Origin: Keithomyces neogunnii
Taxonomy: Eukaryota; Ascomycota; Sordariomycetes; Hypocreales; Clavicipitaceae
Assembly (NCBI GenBank): GCA_020975405.1
Contig: JAIOWQ010000002.1
Span: 1,240,001-1,304,000, forward strand
Length of the DNA: 64,000 nt
Direction: 5' to 3'
Positions 31,071-42,262 of the stretch are shown here, in pieces. The first letter of the stretch is position 1. Each line of letters opens with the position of its first letter. A model generated the notes under the pieces. The model was not told where the DNA came from, made no database searches, and saw nothing but the letters and a program-made list of their open reading frames with translations. Position numbers and translations under genes: made by a program.

Positions 31071-33985
31071 TCAACTCCTACAGTAGTAGTCACTCATGTC
31101 CAACTTGGTCAGCAGCTGTGCGACCAAGCTGTCATCGCCAATGCCAAATTCGTCAAAAGCTATGCCCTCCTTTGTCGTTTTGCTGGAAGCCCTCGCCTTT
31201 TCCGACAGCCCACGACAAACAGTGATGAAGACTTGTAGCTTCTTCCTGAGCTCAGAGTACATCTTGGCTGGATCAAACGCCGCCTCTGCTTCGCCTACTT
31301 TTCCGAGTACCTGCAGTTTTGACCCCTTTGCAAACTGCAAGACAATGGTGAATATCTCCTCCAGGAGCTTGAGAACGGGCAATTGACGCTTTCTCAAGAA
31401 CAGCGCATGCATGATGCGCTCCAGCAGCAACGAATGCATGCCGCAGAGTTGATCAGGGCTCGAGGCAAGAGACCCCCCTGATAGCCGTGGTTTGCCGAGA
31501 TTGTCACGGATGCTATGCAGTTTTCTCTCGAATGCTTGCCACGGTATCGCAACTCCGCTGTCCAGAAAATATGACGCAATGCTGGAAATGAAGTGCTGGG
31601 ATTCCCTCACAAAACGATAAGACGCATTGTCTTCGAACCACGTATTTAGCCGCGAGTTGGTGTCTCGATACAGCTGATTAACCGTGTATAGCATTCGCAG
31701 TACCCGAAGCAGGAGCTTGAATATGCGGTCGTAATGCATAAGGTGAGCTGGCGTGATTATAGGCCTGAGCCCAGGAGGCGTCGTGTAGGAAAGCCGCAGG
31801 AAATCGAGCGCCTCCAGAGTATCTGGGTCCATGCACTTGTCGATTTCTTCCTCTGATAGGTCTCTGACTGCAAAGCTCAGATCTCCGGGCAACATGGCGG
31901 CATCCGAGCCCATGGTTATCGACATGGGTATTCTTGCAGAGCCTTGAGATTCATAAGCCTCGCTAAGCACTCCCATAAGGGCAAGACGTAGTTCGGAGCT
32001 TGCCGGCGGCCATGTGTCTCGACGTCCCAGTCGGAGACCCATGACACCACCTTGCATCGCCACGCCAGCCTGCCTCTCTGCTGTTTCGAGATCCGCGTCG
32101 AACAAAGAGTGGGAAAGGCGACTACAAAACAGGCCGCTTCCCAACAAGTGAAAATCCCGCTGCAATTTGAGATGGGCCTGGAGGTTATGGGCCTCGAATA
32201 ATAAGCGCAGGCTTTCTCGGTTAACAATTTGAGCTTGAACAGCGGCAATGGAACCAAATGACAACACCGGGATCAAAGACCAGTGTGGTGTTTTATCAGA
32301 GGCGGCCGTATCCTCTTCTGCAGCGCTAGAAAGGCTGGCTCGCACGATCCGACCGAGTGAATCATTGCTGGATATTGCTGGTAATGGCTGGTTCAGCTGG
32401 TTCATGGACTCTAGCAGTCGTTGCTCCATTGTTGATGGGTCAAGACCAAAAAAGTTCAGTCTGAAGTTGGAGACCGAAGAAAACGGTCCTACACTGGGCC
32501 GAATTGCTTCACCTGTTGCATTTGAACGGCTGTCCTCGATCGCTTGGGAAATTCTAGTCAGATATTGTGCAACGCGGCTCTCGAGGTCCAGAATTGAGTC
32601 CCAATCAAATAACCATTGCGCTGCGGGTGGGTTTTCCGACATGGCAAGGTCAGATCGCGCCAAAATATGGTCCGGATGGAACGCCCTGATGAAACGCAAA
32701 TTTTTGCCAGTCTCGAACATGGACTCGGCGATATCTCGAGGCAAAAACTTTGGGACCTTGTCAAGGTCCAACCGAAAGTCCACGTTTTCAACCTCTCTTC
32801 CAAAATCATCAGTAAAGACTTCAACGTCCACCTTGACGAAAGCCTTTCTCTCCCCAATGTTTGACGTCGTGAATGGCATGCCCAGTTCATGCCGTGTGCC
32901 AAGCCATTCTTCAACGGATTCAATCCACGGAATCGACATACGTTGCAATACTTCACAAAGTATTTCACGAATATACCGCTCACTAAATTCAAGCGATGAT
33001 GCCTCATCAAAAACGAGTGATAGTATTTCTTCATCGCCAAGATGCTCTGGTACTTTGGACACAAGTTGGTCTAAGGGACGCAAAATTGCCGAAGCCTCCT
33101 TTATGGTAGCCTGCAGCTGTAGAAGCGATTTGGGAAACTGTCTGTCCACGGTGACCCGGTATTCCACTGCTTGCAGAATCTGGCCGATGGCACAGGCAAA
33201 AGCCACAGCGCATCGGCTGGAGGACGTAGCGTATGACCGCTGAGAATATGCGTCGAGTTGTAAGAAAGTTGAACCGCAAACCATGGCCTGCCTTTCCATT
33301 CCTCGAAGAATCTGCTGCGTGTATCCAGATACTCGTAAATCCGGAATCGTGCACTTGAAAGTTCCATCCTCGGCGGCTCTTGCGAAGAAAACAGATTCTC
33401 GTCCATGGCACAGGGCCAGCACCGATGCAAAGTACGGCCGGGTCTCGACGACTGGGCTATTCGTATTCCCGAAATTCAAAGGATCCGTTGGCCAGCTTAG
33501 CAGGGCATCATATGCGCCTACGCCTGCCTCGCTCAGAAACAATGGCTCGTGTGGCTGTAACCTGCCAGTATTGAATGTCTCCCACGTTCTGAAAAGTGCC
33601 TTTGTTGGTGGCGGTTTCGAAGAGTCCATCCATACATCGTTCCTGTCCTCGACTTCGGGGGACTCGTGAGAAAAAGGCGCAATATTGCTTGAGTCTTCGA
33701 GGCCATCTGATGCGTTTGCTGGCAAGCCTACGCCTTCGGGTAGTTTGAAGAAACCAGTAGTATCAATTGTAACGGGATACAGGGGCGGCAGCCTAGTGTC
33801 GGCATTGTATATCTCTGTTTCAAAGTCGCTTTAGTAACGCCAACGGTCAATCCATGGACAAGAGGGGCAGCCATGCACGTACTGTCCAAGTCATGAGTTT
33901 CGCTGGCCAGTTGGTCTAGCCACTTGGACGTCTTCCAAAAGTCTGGGACGGCGAAGACATCTGCTTCGCTTGATTCGTCCGCCAT
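31071..33985 (-). CDS. Gamma-tubulin complex component, Spc97/Spc98 family (GCP6-type)
   Basis: Two exons (complement of 31071-33814 and 33883-33985), 948 aa; an in-frame upstream Met at 34030 would add 15 residues. The Met at 33985 (MADESSEADVF) is chosen as more typical. The intron (GTACGT...AACAG) restores KIYNADTRLPPLYP before the long exon. Family features are the N-terminal GRIP1-like helices beginning near YTQQILRGMERQAMVCGSTF, the central helical bundle, and the C-terminal GRIP2 gamma-tubulin-binding part with HYDRIFKLLLRVLRMLYTVNQ and HSLLLERIMHALFLRKRQ. Such proteins nucleate microtubules at spindle pole bodies. Assignment to GCP6 rather than GCP4/5 rests on length and divergence, and is tentative. 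Confidence 0.85.
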
Positions 33986-34387
33986 AGCTTCATTGTTGCG
34001 AGCGGTCAAGAGCAAGTTTATGTCTTGCACTGGCTGACAGAAGTGGCGTGTTGGAGCGTGATCTATGGTCGACGTTCTGGGAGACGCGACTTGCGCGTTT
34101 CAGGCAACGTGGGAAGTATTGATTGATCTGGGTCACCGGTCGCCCCGCGCCAATTAAGACTGCGATTCAGCCACACAAGCTCAGCTGTCCAGTCTCTCAT
34201 TAGCCAATCCCAATCCCGCCCATTCGAGCTTCCCAAGCAAGACCCATAAGCTCCAGGCTGAGCTTTTCCAACCACCACCAGCCGCCATCCTTTCGCAGTG
34301 TTGCAGCCATTGCCAATCGCAATAAGCCGAAGCGGGTATCCTGCAACCTTGCCAACACACAGTGCCCAACGTACAAACACTCTCAAG
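33986..34387. promoter_or_regulatory. Bidirectional promoter region, GCP6-type gene / EAF7
   Basis: The two genes are divergent with about 400 bp between the start codons, so this stretch must contain both promoters. No TATA box stands out. Confidence 0.5.
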
Positions 34388-35301
34388 ATGCCTCCCAGAA
34401 AGCGAGCGCGCGGTGGCGCCATGGCGACACCCAGCGCACCCAGAGAAGAGGATGCCATGGACATGGACACCCCCGCCGCCAGCGAAGCCGGCGCTCCCTC
34501 GAAACATGATGGGCCGAATTACAATGACATGTGGACGGATGACCAAATTGCTTCTCTGTTCAAGGGCGTGATTCGCTGGAAACCGGCAGGTTCGAAGACT
34601 TGCGCCATGAAGGATGGAAAATGCGGCAGGCTAAACGCGTTGATTTAGGCATGCACAAGCATTTCAGAATGATTGCGATATCAGAGCATCTCCGGAACCA
34701 TGGCTTCGATCCCGATGTCTACCAACATACCAGAATTCCCAACATTTGGGACAAGCTGCGGACGTACTACGATCTAGACGTTATCGACGAGCGCGAGTAC
34801 TTTGACGACGACGAGTCAGAAGACAAATACGTCAACTTCTCCCTACCACGCAACGATTTCCTTGATTCCATGAGGCAGAGAGCAGTAGCCGACATAAGCG
34901 AGGCGCCCACCTCCCCACCAGAGCTGGAACTGTCGCCCACTCCTCCGTATTCTAGAAAGCGAAAGAGATCAGGGACCGGGTCAAAGGCGAGGGCTACGGA
35001 TGCTGAGGATACAGAGGACGGCACAGATGCACCATCTCCTCCGGCTAGACCAAAAAGAGGATCAAGGGGACGCACGAGGGCCGCCAGTCAGCAGGCCAAG
35101 ACTGAGAAGAGTGACAAGAATGACACGGACAAGGTAGACAAGGACAAAACTGACAAGGAAAAGGAAAAGGCTGAGACCACGGAAGAAGAAGAAGAAGAAG
35201 AAGAGGAGGAGGAGGAGGAGGAAGAAGAAGAAGAGGAGGAAGAGGAAGAAGAGGAAGCGAGCGGATCTGCGGGCGATGAGGGCGAAGAGGACGAAGAAGC
35301 A

Positions 35302-35332
<31 letters not shown>

Positions 35333-35466
35333 CGGAACAGCAAGACGAAGAGGAAGAAGAAAGCGCTGAAGAGGGGGGCACGCCAGCATCAAGGTCGACT
35401 AGGGCGGCTACAAGAAAAAGCGCGGCTCCAAAGCCTACAACACGGAGAACTAGATCACGGAAGTGA
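34388..35466 (+). CDS. EAF7: NuA4 histone acetyltransferase subunit Eaf7
   Basis: Two exons, 34388-34589 and 34649-35466 (GTTCGA...GATTTAG; codon G/GC restored), 339 aa. The CT20/Eaf7 domain runs from about residue 48 to 110: MWTDDQIASLFKGVIRWKPAG, then MHKHFRMIAISEHL and IPNIWDKLRTYYDLD. Eaf7 belongs to the TINTIN module (Eaf3, Eaf5, Eaf7) of NuA4, which acetylates H4 and acts during transcription elongation. The C-terminal half is low complexity: SP-rich, basic (KRKRSGTG, RPKRGSRGRTR), a Lys/Asp stretch, then a Glu/Asp run of about 75 residues encoded by GAA/GAG repeats, and a basic end. The donor GTTCGA is weak, but no other join keeps the domain intact. Confidence 0.92.
35184..35262 (+). 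repeat. Coding GAA/GAG microsatellite in EAF7
   Basis: A near-pure run of GAA and GAG codons (about 25 Glu), followed by a GAC/GAG-rich continuation. Codon mixing slows slippage but the length is likely to vary between strains. Confidence 0.85.
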
Positions 35467-35560
35467 AGCGCGTATAAAGTTTGCAGCCGGATTTGATGCA
35501 ATTGTTAGCTATATATACCCAGATGCAGACTACACAACAATATCCATAGTCATGCAAAGA

Positions 35561-37252
35561 TCAGTCTTCATGATTCTTGTTATCCAAGGTTTCCCACTCC
35601 TCATAGTATTCCATTTTGGAGGCCCAATCCTTTCCAAGGGGATAGACGTCCTCCACGGCCCGGTTCGATCTAAACAAGCGCCCAGGATCTGCCAACTTGG
35701 GCAACTCCATGGGCGGTTTCTTCTGCAAAGTATTCCACATCTCAGTCTCTGCCTGACTACTGGCAAACTCGTCATGTAGCTCAGCCTGCGCTTCTTGCTG
35801 CCGTTCTATTGTGACTCGCAGCTTGAGCGCTCGTTTTGCGCTCTGCAGGTCCCTAAAGTCTGGGGCTGAGTACCACAGAACTTCTCTGACTTCACGTGTG
35901 ATTTCGTATTCCTCCTCATCTACCTCTTCCTTAATTTCAGCTTCGGAATCGATGCCCGTGTCAAGCTCCTGGTCCTGGCTGACATTTTCCGCATCATCTT
36001 CAGAGGTAGGGTCGAGTTTCGGATTGATCAAATCCGAGGGCTGAGTTTCCGCTCCACAAGAGAGTGCATCTTCAACAGCTTCATAAGTCATGGGTTCCTG
36101 CTCGCCGTCCTCCTCATTCTTGTCTGGCGGTTCGTCAAAAACCTCCAACCGTAACCTTCTCGCACTTTTCATCCACCATTCTTTTGAGTTGTGTGACATG
36201 CCGAGCGAGTCGATTGCAGCTTCCACGTCCTTTCTCCTGACAAGATCCCGGGTGGTGGGGATGAGCTCCTTTTTGGCTCGGATTCTGGACGCGCTAATGA
36301 ACAAGGTTGTCAAGACGAGGCGTCTGGTGATGGAAACAGCAAGCGAGTAAAAGTCGTCGAATGCGGTGGCCCATATTGAGGGCGGGTGATCGTCGACAAA
36401 GTTCCAGTTGTTGCCGGGAATTGAGGAGTTCATGAATGCGCGGCAAGACAGCTCTAACCATTTAGACAAATGGAATAGCTGAGCGAATTTCAAGGTCGAA
36501 TCGGGCATGGCTTCTCCATCATCACTATGGGGAGTGAGTCTCCGTGCTAGAGACGTAGTGACATCCCAATTCTTTCCCCATTTACGCTTCTCCCGTTGCT
36601 GCTCTCTGTCCTCTTGGCGAGCAGAGATTGCATCCGCAGCTTCTTCTTGGGCATGACAGCACTGTTGGCTGATTTCAACAGCGGCTGGGTATTCTGCCGA
36701 CTCCAAGATGGATCGACGTTTCAGACTGATCCTGCTATCTGCGGCGTCTTCCAAGAGGTTCATGTACTCTTTGACTTCTAATTCGCTTTTGCTACCGATC
36801 CTGGCAGCGATTCCAGGCAGGTCAAATCTGCCAAGTCGAGATAGTGATTCGAAAAACTGTCGCTTTTCAACAGAGGACCAGGCAGTGAGTCCGAGCTGAG
36901 AATCTGGCAGGTTGAAATCGTCTCCCAAGCACAGCCGGTGGGCAGCATCTTCGATTTCGCGGTTGAGAAGATCAAGGTAATCCACGTTCAACGCGCCTTT
37001 TTGTCGTTTAAAGGGCCGATAAGCCGAGTCTTGTTCGGCTGGCCGTTTCAATGGCGACAACTCTCCACGAAGGTCATCTTCAGAGGCACCGGTCTCATCT
37101 TGGAGATTGTCTGACTGATCGCTTTGGTGAGCGGGCAGGTGACCACCCGTGGGTACTTCCGATTCCGAGTCCACAGAGTTGGCTTCGGAATCGGTGACAC
37201 TTTCCTCGTCAGGGGAGTGGTCTTTGTCGGAGTCCATGCTCGCTCGCTTCAA
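35561..37252 (-). CDS. RRN5: RNA polymerase I upstream activation factor subunit Rrn5
   Basis: Intronless, 563 aa. The fungal Rrn5 family has a SANT/Myb-like domain, seen here at about residues 122-172 (LTAWSSVEKRQFFESLSRLGRFDLPGIAARIGSKSE...), preceded by the conserved NVDYLDLLNREIEDA helix. A central helical region with DDFYSLAVSITRRLVLTTLF follows. The N terminus (about 80 residues) and a region near 400-460 are strongly acidic and probably disordered. Rrn5 is part of UAF, which binds the upstream element of the rDNA promoter. A second Met at residue 6 is an alternative start. The gene is divergent from the IRC3 helicase gene. Confidence 0.82.
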   Translation of the reverse strand: MKRASMDSDKDHSPDEESVTDSEANSVDSESEVPTGGHLPAHQSDQSDNLQDETGASEDDLRGELSPLKRPAEQDSAYRPFKRQKGALNVDYLDLLNREIEDAAHRLCLGDDFNLPDSQLGLTAWSSVEKRQFFESLSRLGRFDLPGIAARIGSKSELEVKEYMNLLEDAADSRISLKRRSILESAEYPAAVEISQQCCHAQEEAADAISARQEDREQQREKRKWGKNWDVTTSLARRLTPHSDDGEAMPDSTLKFAQLFHLSKWLELSCRAFMNSSIPGNNWNFVDDHPPSIWATAFDDFYSLAVSITRRLVLTTLFISASRIRAKKELIPTTRDLVRRKDVEAAIDSLGMSHNSKEWWMKSARRLRLEVFDEPPDKNEEDGEQEPMTYEAVEDALSCGAETQPSDLINPKLDPTSEDDAENVSQDQELDTGIDSEAEIKEEVDEEEYEITREVREVLWYSAPDFRDLQSAKRALKLRVTIERQQEAQAELHDEFASSQAETEMWNTLQKKPPMELPKLADPGRLFRSNRAVEDVYPLGKDWASKMEYYEEWETLDNKNHED

Positions 37253-37885
37253 AAGTAGCGACTAAAGGTCGAATCCGTGTTACATTGTACGAGGCCGAAA
37301 GCGGTAGTGAGCCAGGCAGAATCTCATTCAGATACAGCCTCATATGGGCTGTTTGCGAGACTTTCCGGCAGCAAGCGACTAGAGCATTGATCCCATATTT
37401 GCGTTTTGTCTTGTCTTCTCGCCAACTGTGAAGCTAGCTTACAGTGAGGAAAACGAAGCTCGATGAGAAATCTTGGTGGAGTAATGGTGGAGTTTCTTGA
37501 TGACTAACAACTGTTTGACATTTATTCTCAATTCAGTTTGCTAGAAGAAACGCCAGCTTGACAAAAGTGAGCATCGCGGAAGCCTCCTGAATTTAAGAGC
37601 TGCACACGACGAACTGCGGATTCCTCTTGTGCATTCTTCTGGTCTAAAGATTTTTGAGTAAATGCAGAATGGCATCATCTTTGGTTTGCCATTTTTTTCT
37701 TCTTGCAAGCAGCACAAAATCTCGCTGACGTAACAAAATGTGGGTCCCTCGTCCTGAGCCAGTTGAACATTCATTTGGCAAGGTCCAAGTGCCCCTTGTA
37801 GTGCCAGCCAAATTTTGGCATCCTGGAAGCTTCAAGTTTGTCAATAAAATTTGTCAACATGCCCGCAGCCATGTCATAATGTACA
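37253..37885. promoter_or_regulatory. Bidirectional promoter region, RRN5 / IRC3
   Basis: A 633-bp region between divergent start codons. It contains no supported gene and no clear regulatory motif. Confidence 0.45.
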
Positions 37886-39918
37886 ATGCTACACACCGTT
37901 ACAAAATGCGTCCTAAGATCATTGGCTGGGGCAACAAAGCATTCATGGCAGGCAGCACCGTTCAAAATCTTCACAGCTAGCCTAACGCTTTCCAGCAAGC
38001 CCAAGCTCCGGGATTATCAGCAAGAATGTATCAAATCTGTCCTGTTATCTCTCAGACGAGGGCACAAGCGCGTGGGCATATCGCTGGCTACTGGGAGCGG
38101 CAAGACTGTAAGCTCGACAAATGCTTAATTGAGCAGTGTCCCTCATGCTTTTGCCATCTCCTGGGTGCTAACATGGTGCAGGTCATTTTCACGCAACTCA
38201 TTGACAAGGTGCATTCGCGTCCAAATGGCGGCGATCGCACCCTCATTCTCGCCCACAGGCGTGAGCTTGTGGAACAGGCTGCGCGGCATTGTCAGCTGGC
38301 GTACCCGGACAAAACCATTGAAATCGAGATGGGCTCGATTCACGCCTCGGGGGCAGCCGATATCACCATTGCCAGCGTGCAGAGCATCACGTCAAAGGAC
38401 CGGCTGGATAAGTTTGCGCCTTCAGATTTCAAACTGGTTTTGGTGGACGAGGCACACCACATCGTCGCCTCGGGCTATCTCAAGACGTTGAAGCACTTTG
38501 GGCTGAATCAGAAACAGCGAGACTCGCCTGTTCTCATTGGCGTTTCAGCTACGTTTTCCAGATTCGATGGGGTCAAACTTGGCGCTGCAATCGATGAGAT
38601 TGTCTACCACAAGGACTACGTCGAAATGATTACCGATAAATGGCTCTCGGACGTCATCTTCACGACTGTCGAGTCTTCCGCCAACTTGTCCAAGGTGAAA
38701 AACGGCGCCTTTGGCGACTTTCAAACAGGAGAACTCTCCAAGGTTGTCAACACAGACGAAGTCAACGACATGACTGTCAAGAGCTGGATGGCCAAGGCTG
38801 GGGACAGGAGAAGCACGCTGGTCTTTTGTGTTGATCTGGCCCACGTAGCTGGTCTCACCCGCAAGCTCCGAGATTATGGGTACGACGCCCGCTTCGTCAC
38901 TGGCGACACGCCAAAGCTGGAACGAAGTGAGATCCTGGAGGCGTTCAAGAAGGGAGAGTTTCCCGTTTTAGTCAACTGTGGTGTTTTCACTGAGGGCACG
39001 GATATACCAAATATCGACTGCATCGTCCTTGCACGCCCGACGAGGTCGCGGAATTTACTTGTTCAAATGATTGGGAGAGGCATGCGCCTTCATCCGGGCA
39101 AGGAGAACTGCCACATTATCGATTTGGTTTCCAGCCTGGAAACGGGCATCGTCACCACCCCAACCCTCTTTGGTCTTGATCCAGACGAACTAGTGGAAAA
39201 GGCGTCGGTAACGGATATGAGAAGAATGAAGGACGCACAGGCGGAAGAGGAGGAGGCAAGACAACAGGAAACAGACTCGAATAGGCCAGGCTCATCACGA
39301 AGTTCTGCTGAAGCAGTCACATTCACCGACTACTCCTCAGTCCTGGATCTCATTGCGGATACATCTGGAGAGAGACACATTCGCGCCATTAGCCAGTACG
39401 CCTGGGTGCAAGTCGGCCCCGAAAGATTCGTTCTCTCGGCACCGAGCGGTTCATATATCCGTATCGAGAGAATACAGGGACCCGTGGCCGCCGCATCACC
39501 GACGTACAGGGCGCTTGAAATCCGCGCTCTGCCGCCCGGAGTCGCAAAATCGCCGTTTGCTGCGCCGAGAGAGATTCTCACGGCTGCCACGTTCAACGAC
39601 GCCGTGCACGGGGCAGACAGTTATGCTGCCAACGCATTCCCCCATAGCTTCATACACCGGTTCCAACCCTGGAGGAATTTGCCACCGACCCAGGGACAAT
39701 TGGATTTTGTGAATAGACTGCGAGGAAAGGCAAAGGCGCTGACGGTGGCCGACCTGACAAAGGGCAAGGCAGCGGACATGATTACAAAACTGAAGCACGG
39801 TGCTCGCGGGCAATTCACGAGAATAGAGGCCGAGCAGCGCAGGAGAGAGAAACAGACAAACATTTCGGAGGCTAGGCAAAACAGGGAGCGGGTAACGGTT
39901 GGGCCCGTCATGGCATAG
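37886..39918 (+). CDS. IRC3: Mitochondrial SF2 helicase Irc3
   Basis: Two exons, 37886-38107 and 38182-39918 (GTAAGC...GGTGCAG), 652 aa. The N terminus (LHTVTKCVLRSLAGATKHSW) is basic, without acidic residues, and fits a mitochondrial import signal. Helicase motifs appear in order: LRDYQQECIKSVL (Q-like), LATGSGKT (Walker A, split from motif Ia by the intron), ILAHRREL, VDEAHH (Walker B), GVSATFSR, then VFCVDLAHVAGL, FTEGTDIPNID and QMIGRGMRLHPGK (motif VI arginines). The C-terminal 230 residues carry a Glu-rich linker and the Irc3-specific domain with PPTQGQLDFVNRL. In yeast Irc3 remodels branched mitochondrial DNA and maintains the mtDNA genome. An ATG in another frame lies just upstream (37905), so the start is the first Met in frame. 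Confidence 0.93.
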
Positions 39919-40124
39919 CCCAGCAAACAGGGCACCATTCTCAAACAGGGAGACGTCGGCGTTGGAAGATACCACACTGGATTTGGAAACTTGTATAATA
40001 AATAGCACTGATGGCAACGTGTCGTCGCCTGGTGTGACTGAACATGCCCGTCTCCGTGTCCCCAGAATCATGTGCATGACCAGGACAGACGCCTCATGGG
40101 GCACCAAGTTCAAGCATCCGTCCG

Positions 40125-41223
40125 TCAAGTTCCGAGTTGTCGACACAACCCGACGCCTGCATCGCCCTGCCACATGTCGCAAACCGCCAGCAAACCACGC
40201 AGCCTCACCAAAGCACCAACAATGACCAAGACATGCATCCAGAAGTGGCTATGGCCAAGGTAATCAAACGTGACAGGCGCCCACCGCTCAGGGATCCTAG
40301 CAGCGTACACCAGCCCGGCGGAAAAGTTGACAAGTGCCAGGCCGGCAAACGAGGTCAAGCCCATGATGTCGCGCAGGGCGGCATACCCATAGACAAGGCA
40401 CCCGTGCACCAGGGGCGCAAACAAGCCAGCCCCCAGCAAACAATACAAGGCGGTCCTCGTGGCGCGGTAGCTGTGGTGCCGAAGCCGCGGGCCAACCATG
40501 ACCATTGCGCAGCCCGTCGCCGCGAGGGTCAGGATGGAGACGTACACGAACCGGAGGACCGGCGAGCAGCGGAAGGCAAAGTGCGTCCCGGACACGCCCG
40601 TCCCCCACAGCACCAGCACGATGCCCAGGTGGTCCAGTCTGTTGACAAAAGCGTTCACCTCGGCCGAGTGGTCGCAGAAGACGTGGAAGACGGCCGAGAG
40701 GACAAAGCAGGTGCACACGCAAAACAAGTACAAGGACACGGCGAGCAGGTCCGCGGCGCTAGTGCCCGTGTTGAGACGGAGGAACTGCACCAGGCCGTGG
40801 GAGAAGATGGCCGCCCCCAGGACGTGAGACCATATATTCGCTGGTGGACGACGGACGTCTGTGAGCCGAGCACCGCCCCTGGTGGACCGAAGGCAACATC
40901 ACCTACCTGTTTCGTTGTGAAGGCCAAAGACGCTGCGCAGGGACTCGGCATGGGAGAAGGATGCTGGTCCGTTTGCTTGGTTAGTACCCAGAGTCTGGAT
41001 GGAGGGTGGGAGACGGACGCACCGATATCCCGTTTGGATGAACCCGTTGTCTCTTTGCCGCTGTTAGTATCGTGTCACGGTGAACTGCAAGGGACGCGAG
41101 ACCCAACTGCTGCCAGGGAACTTGGGGCAAGAATCAGCACGCAAATCATGCAGTCATCCTATTGACCGCCCGCGTAGACTTACAAACATCACTCCACGAG
41201 AGCAGGCCCCTCTTGTCAACCAT
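40125..41223 (-). CDS. PAQR / hemolysin-III family membrane protein (Izh-like)
   Basis: The 7-TM core is clear in the last exon (40125-40840): NIWSHVLGAAIFSHG, SAVFHVFCDHS, NRLDHLGIVLVLWGTG, FAPLVHG, ARIPERW and the final LGHSHFWMHVLVIVGAL. These hold the PAQR Zn-binding pattern (Ser/His/Asp near TM2-3 and HxxxH in the last loop-helix). Upstream exons are recognisable as MVDKRGLLSWSDV (41223-41184), NGFIQTGYR (around 41060-41020) and PASFSHAESLRSVFGLHNET (to 40907). The intron 40841-40906 is canonical, but between GYR and PASF no AG acceptor keeps the frame. Members sense lipids or sterol/zinc status (yeast Izh proteins, adiponectin receptors). Exact 5' structure unresolved; a damaged or non-canonical splice site is possible. 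Confidence 0.78.
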
Positions 41224-42262
41224 GACGCTGCCTTTGGACAACATGACTCACACGTGTATATGCCGCAAATATACCTCGAGTGTGAGGGGGAAGGGCACGA
41301 AACAGATCTGACATGAATAAAAAGTGCGCAAGTACGGCGCATATTGCAGTGGTAAATGGCCGCCGCACTGGCCATGTTTGAACCAACAGGCGCCACGCAT
41401 TGTTTGCGTATTGTACATACATATGAACCATACAAGGCCACCGAGGAGAAACCAACAGGTTTGCTTGGCACGGACGCTACGGAATTCCTGGACGGACCTG
41501 AAGTTGGAACCGAGCCCGAGTTGCTTGGCCGCCACAGACAAACGTTGCCAACCGCGCTTCGTCAGAGAATCTTCACGTCAGTTTTAACCTGCGAGCCATC
41601 GTCGCCCAAGTCCATGCCTTCAATAGGGGTATATTTCATCATTTGTCCTTGCAGCACACCGCGTCCTTCATCTAGAATCTGATTTTCAACAGAGTCCATA
41701 CACAATTACAAGGATAAGCTCTCGTGGCCACGGCCTCGTCACGCGTCACCGCCGCGAGAGAGACCCGGATGCCTCCAGAACACCCAGAAATATACCATGC
41801 ATCGACTCCGTGTATTCGCCAACCGCAACTTGCTTCTCAGTCACCATGCATATGCCTTTCTTTGTATAAAAGAAACAACAAATAGCACACTCCTCCAGGC
41901 CATTTCCGTCATGTACCAAAACATATCTGCAACCAGGGTATTTTCTTTCATCTTTCTTTTTTTTTTTTTTTTTGGACCTCAAGCAAGTCTTTGGCCGAAG
42001 CGTGGGTATAAAAAGGCCATCGACGTCAGCCATCAAGACCGACCCGATCCGAGTCGTAACCAAAAACTATGAATCAAATCTCATGAGGCGTATGTGGCGT
42101 CACAAAAAAAAAAGCATAAACCGACTTCAAAAACATCGCACTTATTTTCAAGCAACATCAAATCCGACTAGTGTGGGAACTACATGTTCCGGGGTATTCT
42201 GTTTTCTGCGAGAGGGTATATCCAGCCGGGGGTATTCGCATAGTGGTTCTAAGTCGGGGAAT
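41224..42262. other. Intergenic region, 1.0 kb
   Basis: Upstream region of the PAQR gene and 3' region of the KH-protein gene, both on the minus strand. It contains a T-run of about 20 bp near 41955 and no other recognised feature. Confidence 0.5.

Noticed and set aside
32248..33243. 331-aa plus-strand frame inside the GCP6-type gene
   Set aside because: Ser-rich shadow of the long conserved minus-strand exon; no domain.
40137..41165. 342-aa plus-strand frame over the PAQR gene
   Set aside because: Low-complexity shadow; the minus strand shows the seven-helix PAQR core with Zn-site residues.
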